Source: Chrysomallon squamiferum | Lineage: Eukaryota; Mollusca; Gastropoda; Neomphalida; Peltospiridae | Reading direction: 5' to 3' | Assembly (NCBI GenBank): GCA_012295275.1 | Contig: CM022678.1 | Span: 12,668,092-12,732,091 of the forward strand | Length of the DNA stretch: 64,000 bases | In this document: positions 10,561 to 23,145 of the stretch, in pieces | How positions within the stretch are numbered: the stretch's first letter is position 1 | Layout of the letters: the number at the start of each line of letters is the position of its first letter | Position numbers and translations under genes: made by a program | Notes under the pieces: model-generated | What the model was told of the DNA's origin: nothing | The model's input: only the letters and a program-made list of their open reading frames with translations | Database searches by the model: none

Positions 10561-13500
10561 TCTTCTCAAATATATTCAACAACAAAGATGATTTTTCTGT
10601 CTCTCTCTTTGTGTAATGTGTCCCTGTCTCTGACCTTATTTTTATTTTGTCTCCATTTCTCTTATTCTCAGTTTGTTCTTTTTGTCCATACATGCTACTT
10701 CTCTCCATTTGGGTCTTTTGCATTGGTTTTAGTGTTGTTGTTGTTTTTGTTTCCTTGTTTTATTTAGTTTTTAGTTTTGCTTTTGTTTTTTATTATTACT
10801 GTTGTTACTATTATTATTATTTCCTTTTCTTTCCCTTTATTATTTGTTTTTAAAATAATAATTTCACTTTCTTTCTTATCATATATCTGTTTCTTTTTCT
10901 TCAACAAAAAATGATATTAAACAGTCTCAGTGCATTTACTTGTACACCTGTTTTATATTGCAGAATATTTTCTGATATTTATTGATTTTTATTAAATTTT
11001 TACATTAAATTTGTGTTCATAAGTCTTATATATAGAGGGAGTGGGATGCTGGCAATCCAATCAGTCACTCTTTATGTGAATGTGTGTCTGTGTTTGTGTA
11101 TTGGGACATGTTTGCATTTGCATTTGTGTAGGTGGATATGGATGTGTGTATTACTAAAAGAAAAAGAAAAAATGTATAGTATGGTACAGGAACAAGAGAA
11201 CATAGGGAGGTATAGTTTAACAGACCACACCCCTAGATCTCCACCCACTTCTCTACAGAGAAATATTTATTTGATAAAATACACTAGTTATGTCAATCTT
11301 ATAATTTAATGACTATTGTTGATCTTTTTCAGAATATTAATATTCCTGTGAAGAAATTTCTGAATATTATTTATAATTTTCATTATTTTTTATTAAATGT
11401 CAACATAAGTTGTCTCAAAAATGGTGCTTTGTTGGTTAAACATCTGCACACTTTAACTTCAAACATCTTTCTGAAGAAATATTCTTTTGATTTCACCACA
11501 TCAGTTGTGAGGACTTTGTAATAAGTATTGTGAAAACAACTGATGTCTTCAAATGAGGATGATATAAATTGTGTTACCCCTTCCCTCGATTGCTGACTGC
11601 ACATCATAAAAACAAAAGACATGAACTCCCTATAAGAATGTATTTCTGTTAGTTTGTGTACATTTCCATAAACATATTGAGTAATTTATCCCATTTACAG
11701 TTTACAAAAGGCACTTGAGATACACATGAATATTCACTAAAAATACTTAAATAAGATAATTTTAGACATATGTATGTATGTGCATATATTGAGGAAAATT
11801 AAAGATTTTACAAATTAATAAAAAGGTCAGTTAAAAACAATGTAGTATGAAAACAACATAATTAAAACCTTTTAAGACATAATTAAATATATTCTAATAT
11901 GGACACAGAGGCACTATATATATATATATATATATATATTCAATATGTTAATAGAAAAAATACATTAAAATAATGGTTAATTAAAAAGAACATAGCAATT
12001 AAAATCTAGTACAGGGTAATTAAACATTACAGATTGAAACTAAATCTATATGGCAGCAAATATATTTTGATATAATTAAATATATTTTGAAGTAATTTGA
12101 TAAGGGTAATGGTTAACAAGAAAAGAAAATTAACAAAATATTGATATAACTGATAACTAACTACTTACAACTTGGCAGTTTTACTTAGTAACTTGTTACT
12201 CTGAACATATATTTATTATTTTTTCATTATGATAAAGTTCAAGCTTTAATAATTCCCATTTTCTCTGTATCATTAAAGATACAGTCACTATAGAACCTCT
12301 TACATACTGTGTCAGATCGTATTTTTATGAGTCTTCTGACATCTGCTTTTACCATAGTTCAAATTATTGTTTTAAATGGTGACAAAAACTGTTCTTCAAA
12401 ACAAGACTATAGATAATAAATTATGAACATCAGGAAAATATTATTTGCATTGATGTTACTCTTGAAAGGAATTAAAAAAAATAAAAAAAATAAAAAATTT
12501 TAATACTTTTAAGTGTTTTTCTGTTTCATGAAAAATGATAATGCAGTAAAATTTGTTTAATATTTATTGTAAATTAATATTGACCATTGATAAAAATTCA
12601 TTTGAAAACTACAAGTCATATTAATTTCATTTAAATTATTTAAAATTATGTAAACTAGAAACTGAACACAGAAATAAATTCAGGATTATTTTAAAACATG
12701 TTATTGAAAACTAGCTGATAATAGTATAAATTAAGAGTTAATGCTTATCTATCACAGACAAACATACATACACATAAATGCATATTTATATATTTTTATT
12801 ATTAACATATCTATAAATACAGATCTGTTGCCTTTTAATAGTATTTTGATTTTTTATAGTGATCACACACACATACTATACATGTACATTCATATATTAA
12901 CAATACGAACAGATGTATGTTTATATAATTTTATAAAATCTGAAGTATGTGGTAATTAGGAACAAAGAACAATGAAAAACATCATAAAAATTCATATAAA
13001 TACATTTTTCTTATTTTAAAACACATTACAAAAATTGTGATGGTTTTTGGGGGCTGGAACTGATTAATGGTATTTCAATTAATTTTAGTTTGGAAAATTG
13101 ATTTGATATACGAGCAAACTGAGATACAAGCTCAGACAAGCAATGAATTAAACTTGTAAGTCAAGGTATCACTGAACTTTAGGTTCACCCTTCTAGTGGA
13201 CCAGTATCATACTTTTTTCCTCTCCTTTTCTTCTTTTTCTTCTTATTTTTAGAATTTGTAACAATTAATTACACCTTTTTGTCTATAAATTGTACAATTT
13301 TCTTTGATATTACATTTAAAAAGATAAATTTTATTCTTTAATCACCTATTTGTGTTTTTTGTCTATGAACTGCACATTTAAAGAAAAAGAAAGTAAAAAA
13401 TACAAAAATAAAAAGTTTCTATCCATTAACCATACACATTTTTGAGCTTTTTGTCAACAAATTGTATGTTTTTTATTTATTAATTTTTGTTGTTTTTAAA

Positions 13501-14138
13501 CTGTAATGTTTGGAAAAATAATATATATATTTTTTTATATATAAACAATAGAAAAGTTAATAACAATATTCAGAATACATGAATAATTACATGCAATGAA
13601 AATCAATGTAGAAATTATTGTATAATCTGAAAGCAATTTGCATTAATTGTTGTAATATTTCTCTGTGATTATAATAAAATAATAATGAAAATTTACAAAC
13701 ACATTTCATGGTTTTTACATGAGGAAACACTAAATAATATTAATAATGAAAATTTACAGATCCATTTTAATAAAACTCATTTTAGTTTTGACAAGACTAC
13801 TGAATGCTAATACTGAAATTATAAAAATACGTATATAGTAATACATATATAAATAAGACTAAAAAAAAACAAAAGGACAAAAATTTAATTTTTTAAATAA
13901 TAACAATTATACTAATACTGCAGTTATTTTAAAGTACACTTTCTGTAGAGACCTTTTCATTTTAACACGACATAATGTATATATTTTTTTTATTTACCAT
14001 AATTATTACAGTATTTACCTTTTAATCACAGTAAGTGTATTCTAGAACTGATGGAAAACATTCTCTTATTTGGATCTTGTTTTGGGTTGTTTTCACAAGG
14101 CATGTGAAAGAAGATACAGAAACAGAAGAATGACTTGA
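10561..14138. other. AT-rich intergenic or intronic sequence
   Basis: No supported gene. (TA)n occurs at 11918-11939. The sequence is monotonous, and short frames such as those near 11013-11520 lack splice or family support. Confidence 0.5.
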
Positions 14139-14289
14139 ATGCAGAGCTGTTGTACTGTGAGTGACATCAGACTCAAATACCTGGCTACAAGTAACAGAAA
14201 ACTCACAGAAATTCTCAACAACTTTACACAGTCAACACTTGGGTGTTATTTTCTGTGCTACTGTTTGGAATCAACATTCCCACTTTATA

Positions 14290-14515
14290 CACTGACACAA
14301 ACCAAACATTACATTTGTGATAACCCAACACTAGACATTATACCCTGAAACATACCAAACATTACATTTAATGTAACACAACACTAGACATTACACACTG
14401 AAATACACCAAACATTACATTTATGATACCTCAACACTAGACTTTATACACTGCAATACACCAAACATTACATTTATGATACCTCAACACTAGACATTAT
14501 ACACTGAAATATACC
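14290..14515. repeat. Minisatellite, about 53-bp unit, about 4 copies
   Basis: Units contain ACCAAACATTACATTTATGA then CCTCAACACTAGACATTATACACTGAAATAC. Older, more diverged copies of the same array lie in unit 3 at about 53095-53540. Confidence 0.9.
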
Positions 14516-14999
14516 AAAGAACAGACAGATGCATAAGTGATATGGAGATGCAGGAAAATGTTAAAATAATTTACTTATTCTCCTGTATGAAGAAATTAAC
14601 ATAATAAACTATCTGTGTTTTGTTAAAACACGCTTGGAAGAGTCCATTAGTAGAGTTACCAGACTCACTGGTATGTAACACTGTCAGACAGTTGCATGTG
14701 ACCCATAATTAACACAGTCGTCACGTGACCAAATTAGAACCCCACAACGGGTGTAAAACTCTTCCCTCAAAATAGCACTAACCATACATGCAGACCTCCC
14801 TGTATCAGGTAGACAGATGCCTGATTTGGCTCAGCTCTAACAGAATGCAGGGAGCAAGGTCACATATGTATTTATAGTTAGCCAGTGTTAAATCACTAGA
14901 AACACAGTATGAGTTTAGATCTAAAGAATATATGTATTATATGATCTAATAATAGTTATTTACTGAATAAGCTTACAATAATTACATGGCAGATTACAA

Positions 15000-15245
15000 A
15001 CAGTGTCACGCCTCACCCAAAACAACACTCAGCATAGCTTATATAATTCTTAAGAAAAATGTAACATCTATTAACAAGAGATGCTATTTTCATCACTCAT
15101 AGCTTATATAATTTTAAATGAAACCTGTTAGTCTGTCACACTTAGCTTATATAATTTTAAATGAAATCTAACATCTATTATTATTAAACCTGTTAGTCTG
15201 TCACACATAGCTTATATAATTGTTACATATTAAAGAGGAAACTGT
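15000..15245. repeat. Tandem repeat with CATAGCTTATATAATT core, 4 copies
   Basis: The phrase TGTCACACATAGCTTATATAATTTTAAATGAAA recurs near 15034, 15099, 15142 and 15207, with CTGTTAGTC between the later copies. Unit length varies between about 43 and 66 bp. Confidence 0.8.
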
Positions 15246-15420
15246 TGTCTCTGTCACAAACACAACGTCACTAGTGGATGTCAGAGGATGTCACAAGAAC
15301 TCGTACAATGCATTATTCCATTGCAATGTGTTTTTGTTGAATACAGAACATACAGCATCTAATAAAGAATGCAAAAGTAATTACAATTTATAAAGCATGT
15401 TTATTATGTTAAGTTTTGAT

Positions 15421-15558
15421 GGCATTACAATACACTCCATATTATAATAAAAAATACTACAAAAATCTAAAAGAAATTAGTGAAACAGTAAACTCTAAAT
15501 TATTTCATTTCAACAAAATTCAGATTTAGTACTTACTCATTTAACTATGTTATATTGG

Positions 15559-15603
<45 letters not shown>

Positions 15604-18403
15604 TAAATTATTATATTTCTAATTTAGTATTCAAAATAATAAAATTAGTTTTATTATATTTAATCACTATTTTAAAATGTTAGCAATTTAATGGACCTTT
15701 ACAGTCAAGGTTTACTTTTATGGGTACTCTCACTTTTGTTACACATCCATTTGTCATATTAAAAAAGTCATGGTCAAATGAACTGGTAATTAGATGCCCT
15801 CTTTCTGGTATACAATAATGGATTCACCTTCCCAGTTGTTGCACAATCAGCTTAGGAATTAATTAAGCAATTGATCCCTATTACCATTTACCAGAAGTCA
15901 AAATCAAAAACAGCAAAGTTTAAACAAAGCAATTTAAAGTGATTTAATTTCTGGTGATACTGGAAACTTAGTTAATTTCCTGCGTTGCTAATCCCACAAA
16001 AAAAACAGCTTAATACAACCACACTATCATGTGACTTGCACAACCAATCAGAACAAGTATTTTGTTAATCTGATTTCATGTTTATGAAAGTGGAAACAAA
16101 AGCCACTTGTGACAATCTTAGAGAAAACCTGCTGTGGTACTTTATCATAACACATCTTGTAGAAAGCCAGTCAGCAACTACGAAACGTCAAAGTATATAA
16201 CACATGTATATATTAATATTAGAACATACACACCAAATTCGTAAGAACATGAAGTACAAATACCGTTATTAACCATATAAATATATTCCCAGTTAATAAT
16301 GATAATAATAATAATAATAATAATAATATAAATAAATAAATATATAAATATATTTAAAAAAATAAATTCTTTCTGTTCTTATTCAGTGTATGAAGATAAA
16401 ATAAATGAATGAAATATTTTAATTGTATATAATAGACAAGTATTACAAACAATATATTTAAAAATGTATATATTTATACATAAATTGGCACATATCATAC
16501 ATCATTTATGTAATAGTGGCATAACCAGCAAAGGTTAGCACATTATACAATACTTTCTGTTTTATATAATTTAAAAACAAACGAGTAAATTAAAGGTAAA
16601 TTATTATAAAGCTTTTTTCATTCATCAAATCCTATACATTCCTCAAAATAATTTTTAATAAAAATAATAACTACTCACTAAAAACAAAAACAAAATAAAT
16701 AATTAAAAATCTTTTTTTTTTTTTTTTTTTTTTTTAATTCCTTGTTTGATACAAGTTATTTACAAATAAAATATAGTACTAAAATGTTATCACACTAATT
16801 AAATCAGTTTAACTTACACACTCATAGTTCAACGGTCAAACAGATAAATGTAAATATTATTAACTAAAAATATTTCTAATTTAAAATTACATTTATTTTA
16901 TTAATGATTTACTATTTTACAATTATTAACTAAGAAATGTTCCTACTTTGTAATTAATGAAGTTAAATATAAAAAAATATCAATTCAATGAAGATTTACA
17001 TTTGCTTTATAAATTTTGTTACTATCTATTTTCTAATGATAATTTAATCAAATGTAAACATTATATGATTATTAAGAGAAAAAATGCAGATATTTTCTTT
17101 TGTATGACATAAGCAATAAAAAATAGACCTATAATATATATAAAATTATAAACATAGTAAAACATTTAGTACCATAAAACAATCTATTTAAAAAACATTG
17201 TATATATATACTTTAAAATACAAATTTATTTATTAAAAATATGAAAAATACAAACATTTTATAAAACAAAAATGTATATAAACTCCAAATGAAAATACAA
17301 GTTTACTTAGTATAAACATAGTAAAATTTTCATTTATTATTTCAGAACTATTTTGCGAAGTAGAAAAAAAAAAAAAAAAACAACTTTTACACAACATACT
17401 ACTTTTCGTAATATAACTATAGTAAAAAATTTAGTAGTGCAGAATTATTTTGTCTAATAAAAAATATACATTAAACATTTCGTCTCAACTTTAAAACCTA
17501 ACTGTAATTATAACATCCTATATAACAGATATTTCCAAACATGAACAAGTAATAATCAAGTCATCATGAATAATATAACAAACCTGATTTAAAAACTGCC
17601 CAACTTTTCACTTACTGAATAACCTGATCAAAATTAACATCAGTAAACCAGGCATATCTTAACATTTTTTTTAATGGAATTGTGCAATAAATACCCCAAA
17701 CTCTTTCATTGAAAATTAAAAATTAAGTGAAATTTTCATAAAGACTCAGGTATTTTAATATTTCTTTTCATGTACAAATACAACAGAGAGTAAAATATTT
17801 TGAATAGATACAACAGCTATAAACTATTTGTATAGAAACAAAAACTACACAATATTTGAACAGAAACAGCAGAGTACATAGTACAGTAACATTTTACAGC
17901 ATCTAGATACAAACCAGACTACACAGCAATAGCTGCACAAACTTACACTGGATTTAATTCTTCATCACAATGATTTAGTTCACAGATCTTATTTTGAAAA
18001 TGTGGTCTGGCTCATGTATCAATAATTATACTTTTGAACTGAAAAACTAAAACTGTTCACAGTATTCAACACAATTAAATACACTGACACAACATTACAT
18101 CAAAAATAAGCACAAATGAAGCAGTGTAAACTGAAACTACATCAGAAATAAATGCGTTTCAGGATCAAGTACAAAATTAAGATCAACTTTGTACCACAGA
18201 AATTACAAACAGAATTTAGATTTCTTCACAATTATTCTGTTTATTATGAACATCAGTTTTATACAAAAATGCTCTGAACAACTTTAAAATGTTCTCACTA
18301 GCTGACCTTCCATTTAAAGTGACAGACTGTGTAAATAACATCCTAAATTGAAAACTTCAGTTTCATATCAAAATTTATTTCTAACTATCTTTAGCACCAT
18401 GCT
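15421..18403. other. AT-rich 3' noncoding stretch of unit 1
   Basis: Contains (CA)n at 15560-15600, (ATA)n at 16305-16327 and poly(T) at 16711-16735. The 16740-17050 part is related to 54130-54460 in unit 3, and 15690-16560 to 37500-38400 in unit 2. No gene supported. It may include a 3' UTR of the large exon at 18404-20855. Confidence 0.6.
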
Positions 18404-20855
18404 TCAATAAATATGAAACATTTTGTTGCAACTCTTAGCTTTGTCAAGAGGAGTTTCACCATTGGCATTAATAGCATTTACATCAACACCTTTTTCAGTG
18501 AGTTCTCTCACAATTTCTATCTTTCCTTTTTGAGCTGCTAAATGTAAAACAGAATTGTTATCATTGTCTGTTAAATTAGGGTCAGCTCCATGGTCCAGTA
18601 AAAACAAAGCTGCTTTCTTCTCATTAGAGTACACAGCTCTAAAAGAGGAGTTTTACCTCGACTGTTCTTAATATTTACATCAAAACCTTTTTCAATCAGT
18701 GTTGTCACAATTTCCATATTTCCACATCTAGCTGCAAGATATAAAGCAGAATCGTTACAAAGGTCAGTTACTTTGGGATCAGCTCCATGGTTCAGTAAAT
18801 AAAAAGCTATATTTTCATTATTATACAAAGGGTTGGAAAGATGATATCTGTAGTTACACAGAGCTGTAAGAAGAGGCGTTACACCTTGCCTGTTCTTAAT
18901 ATTTACATCGAAACCTTTTTCAGTCAGTAGTTTCACAATTTCTATATTTCCATCTTGAGCTGCTAAATGTAAAACAGAATTGTTGTTATTGTCAGTTACA
19001 TTGGGATCAGCTCCTTGTTTTAGTAAATATAAAGCTATTTCTGATCTGTTATGAGAAAATTCACTGTATCAGTGACTCCTCATATTGCTGCTGCTAAAAC
19101 TACTTTATCTCTGTTCTCATCATTCAAACAATCAGGTTTTAGTTTTACTATTTCTCTGACAAGAGAAATAGAAGTACTCTGACAAGCAGCAATGATAGCA
19201 ATGTCTTCAATTTCGTTTATAATATCAGTGGTAACCAGTTTCTTAAAAAGATAGCTCACATCAACAATTTCAGAAGTCTTTGAGTTCTCAAAATGCGTGT
19301 TACTTGATTCAACTATTACCTGTCTATGGAACATAACCAATAACAGCTTAACAGCTTTTTCCTTGATTTCACTGTTGTGTTTCTCATTTTGTATCATGTC
19401 AGCTAACAGAAGGGCAATTTTGATGTCATCTGAACAAATAGAAACAAGTAAGAGATGTGAATATTCATTCAAATTCATCTCTTCTTTACACAGTAATAGT
19501 TCTTTGAGTATGGTAGTATTGTCTTTTCTTGAACAAGCAGCTGCTTTCAATGTATCAAATATTGGAATAAAACCTGAATTTACCAACATTCTCACAATAT
19601 CTTCATTACCAAACAAACAAGAAACATCCAAAAGTTCTTTTTTCAGATCTGTTAATTTCATTTTACACACATTTTCTGTCAAAAATCTTGACAATGTTTT
19701 CTTTCCATTCGCAGTGCACTCACTTTGAACAGTTGGTGAAATTTTAATTTTGTTTTCACTTTCCAAATACCACAGATAACTAGGATGATACTTTGAATCA
19801 CTGTCAAGAAGACATGAAATTTTGCTAAATATTTTATTAACAGTGTCTATACATACAGATGAATAAAATATTCATTTTCATGTTTATGAAGTTCTTGATG
19901 CAGTATTTCAGACAACTTATCATTAAAGTATTTTTGCTCTATGAGATACTTCACAAACTGTTCATCATTCAGTGATGGATGTGAAATAATTTCTTTGGCA
20001 TCACTTGATGCCAGCAAGTCAGTAAATCTGCGAGCAAGAACATCAAAGCAGTCAGTTTTAAGAGTCATTGTGACTTTTGTTAGACACTCCAGGCGTCACA
20101 ACATATTCTAACAACATGGACACAGGACACACTTCTAGCAACTCTGCTGCTTTCTTTGGAAACTCTGATGAAAACATCAGAAACAAAGAGTCAAATACTG
20201 ACTGGTGAATAAATGTGTATTTATTGTCAGAACACTTCAAATAGGTACCACACATTTCATCAGCTGTTTCCTTGATATGTGTAAGATCAGTGTTTTCTAC
20301 ATTCAGACAGACTCGCTCTAGCAGCCCTATTAATTTCATTGTGTCACTGTCAGTGTCATTTTCATGTGTATCCAGTGAATCGATGCTGAGACTGCCTTGC
20401 TGAAACATGATCAGCAGCAGTACCAGGTAATTAATCTGTAAAGTTTTATCTTTTTTCAAATTTTCCAGCTCTTGTCGGAGATATTCTACAGGTTTCTCAA
20501 AAAATTTAAATCCTCTTTTTTGTGCATCACTTGAATTAACATAATACACACACACCTGAGGAAATCCTAACTCTGTACATGAATGGCGAATGACAGTCCA
20601 TTTATCATCGTCATCCATTGTAACATTCTTTTGTTCAAGATACGTATTTAGAATTTCTCTCTTTTCCTTGTAATTCAGACAATAGTCATCACTCTGCAGG
20701 TCAAGGAGATGATCCTCATTAAACAGATCAAATTTCTTGAGACTGTCTATAACTTCTGTAAATATTTGTTTTCTTAAGGTAATAATACATCTCACATACT
20801 GATTTTTAACAAGATTCCACACCTTTGGAATCTGCTGTTTCCGAGACAACACGAA
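18404..20855 (-). pseudogene. nSTAND-type NTPase (C-terminal part) plus ankyrin repeats, disrupted large exon
   Basis: Read from 20855 downward, the frame gives IPKVWNLVKNQYVRCIITLRKQIF, LFNEDHLLDLQSDDYCLNYKEKREIL and, later, YTFIHQSVFDSLF. This is the post-Walker-B part of novel STAND NTPases (nSTAND3 type), which sense ligands and oligomerise in innate immunity. An all-helical segment follows, then ankyrin repeats (SVLHLAAQDGNIEIVK, LLNHGADPKVTD, LHLAAQKGKIEIVREL). No GxxxxGK[ST] P-loop is present. Lesions: an extra A in an A-run near 20070; a frameshift near 19855; TGA where ankyrin repeats usually have Trp (AAAI*GVTDTV) near 19078; a deletion of about one repeat near 19050; a frameshift near 18640. 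The stop TGA is at 18404-18406. Homopolymer errors could explain some lesions but not the deletion or the missing front. It lies downstream of the repeat exons at 21053-22103. Confidence 0.82.
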
Positions 20856-21052
20856 GTCTGCATGTATATGTGTGTATAGGTGTTCTGTATACATGCTAAG
20901 TGTAGATACAGGCATGGATGTTCATATGTACTGTGTCTATGTTTCTGTGTTGTTCAGATCACAGTGTCTCATAGAAAAGTACTAATGTCTACTATGTTTT
21001 CTGTTACCTATTAAACATGTAGAGAAGAGAAAATTTTCACTTTTTAACTTAC
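20856..21052 (-). other. Intron-derived sequence fused directly to the NTPase exon
   Basis: From 20856 upward the sequence is the same intron block found after every repeat exon (GTCTGCATGTAT.. to ..AAACTTTCAG). The coding sequence below 20856 begins abruptly, without an acceptor. The apparent first 20 residues of the open frame that starts at 20915 come from this intron block. Confidence 0.8.
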
Positions 21053-21118
21053 CGGATTCGCATATAATAGTGTTATCTCTTATAACAGTAGAACCAGAAT
21101 GAAATATGTTACCTTCCA
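21053..21118 (-). CDS. Repeat exon B3, unit 1 (66 nt, phase 1-1)
   Basis: Acceptor CTGTTTCAG, donor G|GTAAGTT. Reads EGNIFHSGSTVIRDNTIICES with split codons at both ends. This is the last of three repeat exons before the disrupted NTPase exon. B-type exons have GN[IF]xHSGST followed by I-x-[DN]-x-T-I. Confidence 0.72.
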
Positions 21119-21550
21119 CTGAAACAGAGTAATTACGTTTTTAATAACACAATTTCAATGCATAATTTCCAAATGTTTTATCTGCTAAATACTGAGAATT
21201 AGATATAATTACTGGGTGTATAGCAGTGTTTGAAATACAAAAGAAAATTTATATGTAGATATATGACAGCATACAGTTTAACATATATACATGGTGTATC
21301 TGTCTGAATATATTTGCGTGTATGTCTGTAATAAATGTCTGCATGTATAGGCGTGTGTATGTATGTTTTCTGTGTATACGCTAAGTGTAGTTACAGGTAT
21401 GTATGTTTATATGTAATGTGTGTATGTATTTATGTGCAGGTTTCTATGTTGTTCAGGTCACAGTGTGAGACAGAAAAGTACTAATGACTACTATGTATTC
21501 TGTTATCTATCAAAAATGTAGAGAACAGAAAACTTTCAGATGTAACTTAC

Positions 21551-21613
21551 CGGATGCATAGGTATTTCCTAAATGAACAAAACCAGGATGAGATGTGTCT
21601 GATGACTGTTGTC
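21551..21613 (-). CDS. Repeat exon A2, unit 1 (63 nt, phase 1-1)
   Basis: Acceptor CACTGCAG, donor G|GTAAGTT. Reads QQSSDTSHPGFVHLGNTYAS. A-type exons have QQS[SA]DTSH[SP]G, then [IV]-[HY]-[VL]-G-N-T-Y. This resembles the RHIM core ([IV]-Q-[IV]-G) and the G-N-x-Y of HET-s type motifs. The similarity was noted by eye. Confidence 0.72.
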
Positions 21614-22040
21614 CTGCAGTGAAAATGGTGCATACATTTTTGTAATTGACAACTTCAATGCATAATTTCTGAAAATGTTTTTACCTGCATATTTCTGAGA
21701 ATTAGATATAATTGTTGGATGTAGTAGCTTTGAAATACAAATAATAAAAAAGTGTTCATCTATATTTAGAGATATGACAACATACACTTTAACATACAAC
21801 ACTGTGTCTCTGAATATAGTTGTGTGTATCCGGGTAATGAATGTCTGCATGTTTGAAATGTGTGTGTATGTATGTGTTCTGTATATGTTCTAAATGTAAG
21901 TACAGGTATGTATGTTTATATGTATTGTGTCTATGTATTTATGTACACGTTTCTATGTCGTTCACAATGACTGACAGAAAAGTACTGATGTCTACTATGT
22001 ATTGAGTTAGAGAAGAGAAAACTGTCAGTTTTTAACTTAC

Positions 22041-22103
22041 TGAGTATAGTGCAATCTGTTATTTCAGTAGAACCAGAATGATATATGTTACCTGCCATTA
22101 GTT
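22041..22103 (-). CDS. Repeat exon B1, unit 1, with probable start codon
   Basis: Acceptor CGCTGCAG, donor A|GTAAGTT. An ATG at 22098-22096 in a fair context (CTAATGGCAG) opens MAGNIYHSGSTEITDCTIL. No earlier in-frame coding exon was found, so translation may start here and put the repeats at the protein's N-terminus. In unit 2 the matching ATG exists (ATGCCAGGT), but the acceptor before it has been lost in a short deletion. Confidence 0.65.
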
Positions 22104-22789
22104 CTGCAGCGAAACAGAGTAAATACATTTTTATAATTCACAATTTCAATGCATAATTTCTAAAAATGTTTTATACAAAATATTGAGAATCAAATATAAT
22201 TATTGGATATAGTAGCACTGTTTGAAATACAAAAATCAAAAAGAAAAAAAAGAAAAAAAAAGGAGTCTTTATCCATATGTAGAGATATGACAGCATACAG
22301 TTTAACAGACATAACTGTGTCTTTGTCTGAATATATTTGTATGTGTCTGTATAATGAATGTCTGCATGTTTGAAACACACAAAAGATGCAGTAGCAGTGT
22401 TTGAAACACATAAAAAGTGTTTTTAATCTATTTGTAGAGATAGGATAGCATACAGTACAATACAATCTGCTGAATATATGCTTTAACAAAAGTGTTTAAT
22501 ATTTTTTGTTAACTATGCATAGTTGCTGTGACATATGACCTAATCGTTACAGTAAAAAATGGTGAACACAATAATTATAATAGTAATTGGTGGTGTAACT
22601 TTCTTGTTTTGTATTTTTGTCTGACAGACAGTACAAAAAACCCTTTAAATTATTAATTTATTATCAGTATAAATCAGACAAGTCTCAATTTACAAATGAT
22701 AATAAAAAGTAAACAATAAACTGAAAAGCTACATTGTTACACATAAATAATAATTTTGTCCAATTAGAATTTCTTTTCAAAAAGTAAAC

Positions 22790-22896
22790 ACTATATTGAT
22801 AAAGATGTAAGCAATTTTGTCATACTCTCTGAAGAAGAGACATTTCTGCTGTTAGAAGAAACTTCTGAACTTTCTATGTTATCTCGTTGAGCTGAC
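22790..22896 (-). other. Possible exon upstream of the repeat exons (unit 1)
   Basis: Acceptor TTTTTACAG, then GTCAGCTCAACGAG. The frame SAQRDNIESSEV..SSSESMTKLLTSLSI ends in a stop. Unit 2 has the homologous acceptor (exon side 41185) and a longer open frame with a shared S-M-x-K-L tail. Coding status is unclear. It could be an alternative terminal exon or a noncoding leader. Confidence 0.3.
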
Positions 22897-23145
22897 CTGT
22901 AAAAATGTAATCATTGTCACAAAGCCTTTATAGTATGTTTTCTGAACTTCACTATTAAATCATGTAAATATAATAATTATCAAAATAGTTTTACCAAGTT
23001 ACATTCTTAATTTTTTCAAGTGCACTAAATATATCAGAATAGTTACTGAGTTATATGCTTAGTCAACCCTAATGTCAAACTATATAAATAATGTAAATGC
23101 ACATATCATAAGATGACGTTTACTAAATTAAGTAAAACAAACAAT

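Larger units (their letters stand above)
14139..15420 (-). repeat. Unit 1 3'-flank block, shared with units 2 and 3
   Basis: The start (TGTTGTACTGTGAGTGACATCAG) matches 52870-52990. The GAAGAGTCCATTAGTAGAGTTACCAGAC part near 14637 matches 37269 and 53668. The part after GTGGATGTCAGAGGATGTCAC near 15275 matches 37318-37450 and 53720-53870. It is therefore the common downstream end of three paralogous - strand units. No coding capacity is evident. Confidence 0.8.

Noticed and set aside
20856-20915. ATG at 20915 as the true start of the NTPase protein
   Set aside because: The first 20 codons are the repeated intron block and the NTPase domain would lack its front.
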